Assembly: GCF_026162645.1 (NCBI RefSeq)
Contig: NZ_JAOTBE010000002.1
Location: forward strand, 1 to 64,000
Source of the DNA: Paracoccus rhizosphaerae
GTDB lineage: Bacteria; Pseudomonadota; Alphaproteobacteria; Rhodobacterales; Rhodobacteraceae
Length of the DNA stretch: 64,000 nt
Direction of reading: 5' to 3'
Both the position numbers and the translations under genes were made by a program. Below are positions 62,106 through 64,000 of this stretch, piece after piece. The notes beneath the pieces were generated by a model. That model was given only the letters and a program-made list of their open reading frames with translations. It was not told the DNA's origin and did no database searches. The stretch's first letter is position 1. Each line of letters opens with the position of its first letter.

Positions 62106-63257
62106 TCAGCCGCCGAGCGCCAGGCAGTCGGTTCCGGAGGATTGCAGCGCCGAACAGAACTGCCGCGCCTCGCTGATCGAACCGAAGCCCGCCACGCGCA
62201 GGCGCCAGAAGGTGCGGCCGTTCGACTGGTGTTCCTGGATGACCGGTGCCTTTCCCGAAAACAGCGACCCGTTGCGGCCCGACAGGCGCTGCCATTCGCC
62301 TTGGGCGATGTCATTGCTGTCAAAGGCGCCAACCTGCACGACCGGTCCGCTGGCCGAGCTGGCGGCGGGAGCGGGCGCAGGTGCTGGGGCTGAGGCAGGC
62401 GCAGGTGCCGGGGCGGCGGCGGCCGGCGCGGGTGTCGGCGCGGCGGCGGAGGCTGCAGCAACCTGCACAACGCGCGGGCGCGGAGCCGGGCGGGGCGAGG
62501 CGACCAGGATGCCGGGGTTGGCCTGAGCCTGGGCTTGTGCCAGCGCCTCGGCGATGGCGGCGGCCTGGGCGGGCTGGCCATTCTCGTCGGTGACGACTTC
62601 GGTCACCGGGCCCTCGGTCGCGGGCGCGTCGATGATCGCGGCCTGATCGACCGCCTCGTCTGCCAGCGCGCGTTCGGCAGCGGCGGCGGCCTCGGCCTCG
62701 GCCATGGCGCGGGCTTCGCTGTCGGAAAGGGGCATCACCGGATCTCCGGCGAAGGTCAGCGGCGTTTCCGACGGGTTCGCCGGTTCGTGCGCGGTCGCGC
62801 CAAGTTCGCCCATGGCGACGTCATCCTCGGCCAGCCCCACGGCGGCGGGGGCGATGGCGACCTGGTCGATCGGCGCCGCGGCTTCGCCGCCAGCAACGGT
62901 GTTGATGGCCAGGCCCGTGTGGTTCGTCAGCTCTCCGCCGGGGTTTTCGGGCGTGGTTCGGGCCTCGCCTTCGACCGCGCGGATGACAGGGACGGCGGAC
63001 ACGTCCCGCGATACCAGCTGCCAACCCCAGGCGAGCAGCACCACCATCAGCGCGACCGAGGCGACGGCGCCCACGTAATGCGTCAGCCGCGCCAGCCGTG
63101 CCGACAGGCTGTCCGGCGCGGGGCCAGCCTCGTGCCGCAGCCCGGTGCGATCCGCGTCGCGGCTGTCGGTCCAGCCCGCCTGGTCATACGAGAATTCGCG
63201 CTTCACCTTGTGACGCGAGAACACATAGCCGCCTTCGCGGAAGTCCATTACTGCCAT
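62106..63257 (-). CDS. SPOR domain membrane protein
   Basis: A 383-residue protein. The cytoplasmic N-terminus begins MAVMDFREGGYVFSRHK, followed by one membrane helix (about 55-77). A long Ala/Pro/Glu-rich periplasmic linker contains AQAQAQAN and PAPAPA runs. The C-terminal SPOR domain (VVQVGAFDSNDIAQGEWQRL...GRTFWRLRVAGFGS) is near 300-380. SPOR domains bind denuded glycan at the septum, so a cell-division or envelope role is likely. It lies between argS and nagZ. Confidence 0.9.
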   Translation of the reverse strand: MAVMDFREGGYVFSRHKVKREFSYDQAGWTDSRDADRTGLRHEAGPAPDSLSARLARLTHYVGAVASVALMVVLLAWGWQLVSRDVSAVPVIRAVEGEARTTPENPGGELTNHTGLAINTVAGGEAAAPIDQVAIAPAAVGLAEDDVAMGELGATAHEPANPSETPLTFAGDPVMPLSDSEARAMAEAEAAAAAERALADEAVDQAAIIDAPATEGPVTEVVTDENGQPAQAAAIAEALAQAQAQANPGILVASPRPAPRPRVVQVAAASAAAPTPAPAAAAPAPAPASAPAPAPAPAASSASGPVVQVGAFDSNDIAQGEWQRLSGRNGSLFSGKAPVIQEHQSNGRTFWRLRVAGFGSISEARQFCSALQSSGTDCLALGG

Positions 63258-63329
63258 GTCTGCCTGCCTGCCGGTTGTTCCGGGTTCACTTTTGCCTGCT
63301 TCAACCACGGCCGGCAGTGGCGCTGTTGA

Positions 63330-64000
63330 TCAGCGCATCTCTTCCGCCGGCGTGACCCCAAGAATACCAAGCCCGCTTGAAATCACAACGCCAACAGCCC
63401 GGACGAGCGCAATTTTTCCTTGCGACGTGGCCGGATCGCCATCCTGGATGAAGCGCAGCGACAGGTCCTCGTTCCCGCGGTTCCACAGCGAATGCAGGTC
63501 CGACGCGATGTCATAGAGGAAGAAGGCCACCCGGTGCGGTTCATGGGCGCGGGCGGCATGTTCGACCAGACGCGGCCATTCGGCGACCTTGCGCGCCAGT
63601 TCCAGTTCCGCCGGGTGCGACAGGACCGACAGGTCGGCCCCGGCCAGCGCGGCGTCGCTCACGTCGATTCCCGCCTCGGACGCGCGGCGCAGGACGGAAT
63701 GGACGCGGGCGCTGGCGTACTGGACATACCAGACGGGGTTGTCCTTCGACTGCTCCAGCACCTTGGCGAAGTCGAAATCCAGCGCCGCATCGTTCTTGCG
63801 CGTAAGCATGATGAAGCGGGTGACATCGGCGCCCGCCTCCTCGACCACGTCGCGCAGCGTGACGAAGGTGCCGGCGCGCTTGGACATCTTGAACGGCTCG
63901 CCGTTCTTGAACAGCTTGACCAGCTGGATCAGCTTGATGTCCAGCGGCACGCGGCTGTTCGACAGCGCCTTCACCGCCGCCTGCATCCGCTTGACATAGC
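63330..64000 (-). CDS. argS: Arginyl-tRNA synthetase, C-terminal part (cut by window edge)
   Basis: The last about 223 residues of a class I arginyl-tRNA synthetase, with the 5' part beyond the right edge. The KMSKS loop appears as [15 protein letters not shown], followed by [20 protein letters not shown] and the helical anticodon-binding domain ending [13 protein letters not shown]. It is the first visible gene of the argS-SPOR-nagZ-scpAB block. Confidence 0.96.
   Translation of the reverse strand, partial: YVKRMQAAVKALSNSRVPLDIKLIQLVKLFKNGEPFKMSKRAGTFVTLRDVVEEAGADVTRFIMLTRKNDAALDFDFAKVLEQSKDNPVWYVQYASARVHSVLRRASEAGIDVSDAALAGADLSVLSHPAELELARKVAEWPRLVEHAARAHEPHRVAFFLYDIASDLHSLWNRGNEDLSLRFIQDGDPATSQGKIALVRAVGVVISSGLGILGVTPAEEMR

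Overview
The window is a gene-dense, high-GC stretch of an alphaproteobacterial chromosome. It most likely comes from the Rhodobacteraceae and looks Paracoccus-like. The evidence is gcrA, a short HPr kinase next to rapZ and a mannose-type EIIA, phosphatidylcholine synthase, a duplicated-length Dcd, the HIG1/PduO/EtfBA/Hbd cluster, and an argS-SPOR-nagZ-scpAB cluster. There is no insertion sequence, prophage, CRISPR array or rRNA. Many genes overlap by 1-11 bases, and several use TTG or GTG starts.

Layout. 1-187: 5' end of tuf (minus). 410-3322: DUF533 protein, a cytochrome c'/b561 pair and an SDR. 3319-5562: parC (minus). 5689-10554: SH3 protein, SDR, HIG1 protein, corrinoid adenosyltransferase, etfBA and 3-hydroxybutyryl-CoA dehydrogenase. 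10588-13832 (minus): DUF2852 protein, a TetR regulator and the regulatory PTS genes (HPr, EIIA-Man, RapZ, HPr kinase), divergent from pckA (14041-15636). 15724-20497 (minus): phoX, argF, a GNAT and argD. 20639-24711: ABC-2 permease, gcrA, a membrane protein and metG. 24867-27968: TonB receptor and arginase. 28058-28359: tRNA-Leu(UAA) split by a group I intron. 28376-33414: MFS transporter, NYN protein, folK, rpoZ and rsh. 34126-40664 (minus): the elongasome operon mreBCD-mrdA-rodA plus a hydroxyacid dehydrogenase. 40833-42564 (minus): leuA and its leader peptide. 42766-50322: usp, an alanine symporter, a FucP-type MFS, pcs, an SseB-like protein, a serine hydrolase, bamE, a DUF177 protein and rpmF. 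50345-56978: plsX, fabH, a TRAP transporter set, ihfA and a MerR regulator. 57058-57135: tRNA-Pro(GGG). 57202-64000: dcd, then a minus-strand block from argS down to an RNA methyltransferase.

The most remarkable element is the self-splicing-type intron at 28093-28307. It lies inside the UAA anticodon, between U34 and A35, which is the site used by cyanobacterial and plastid tRNA-Leu introns. The P1, P3, P4, P6a, P7 and P8 pairings can all be drawn from the sequence. Other regulatory signals are a leuA attenuation leader with a run of Leu codons, two LacI-type operator-like palindromes between hprK and pckA, a 29-bp palindrome in front of the DUF2852 gene beside a tetR gene, and a structured leader that can hide the ribosome binding site of the TonB receptor.

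Functionally the window is mostly housekeeping: translation (tuf, metG, argS, rpmF, two tRNAs), chromosome maintenance (parC, scpAB, ihfA, gcrA), cell shape (mre/mrd), envelope (bamE, plsX, fabH, pcs, nagZ), nitrogen and arginine metabolism (argD, argF, arginase), and global control (rsh, PTS-Ntr type proteins). A few accessory transporters are set among these genes.
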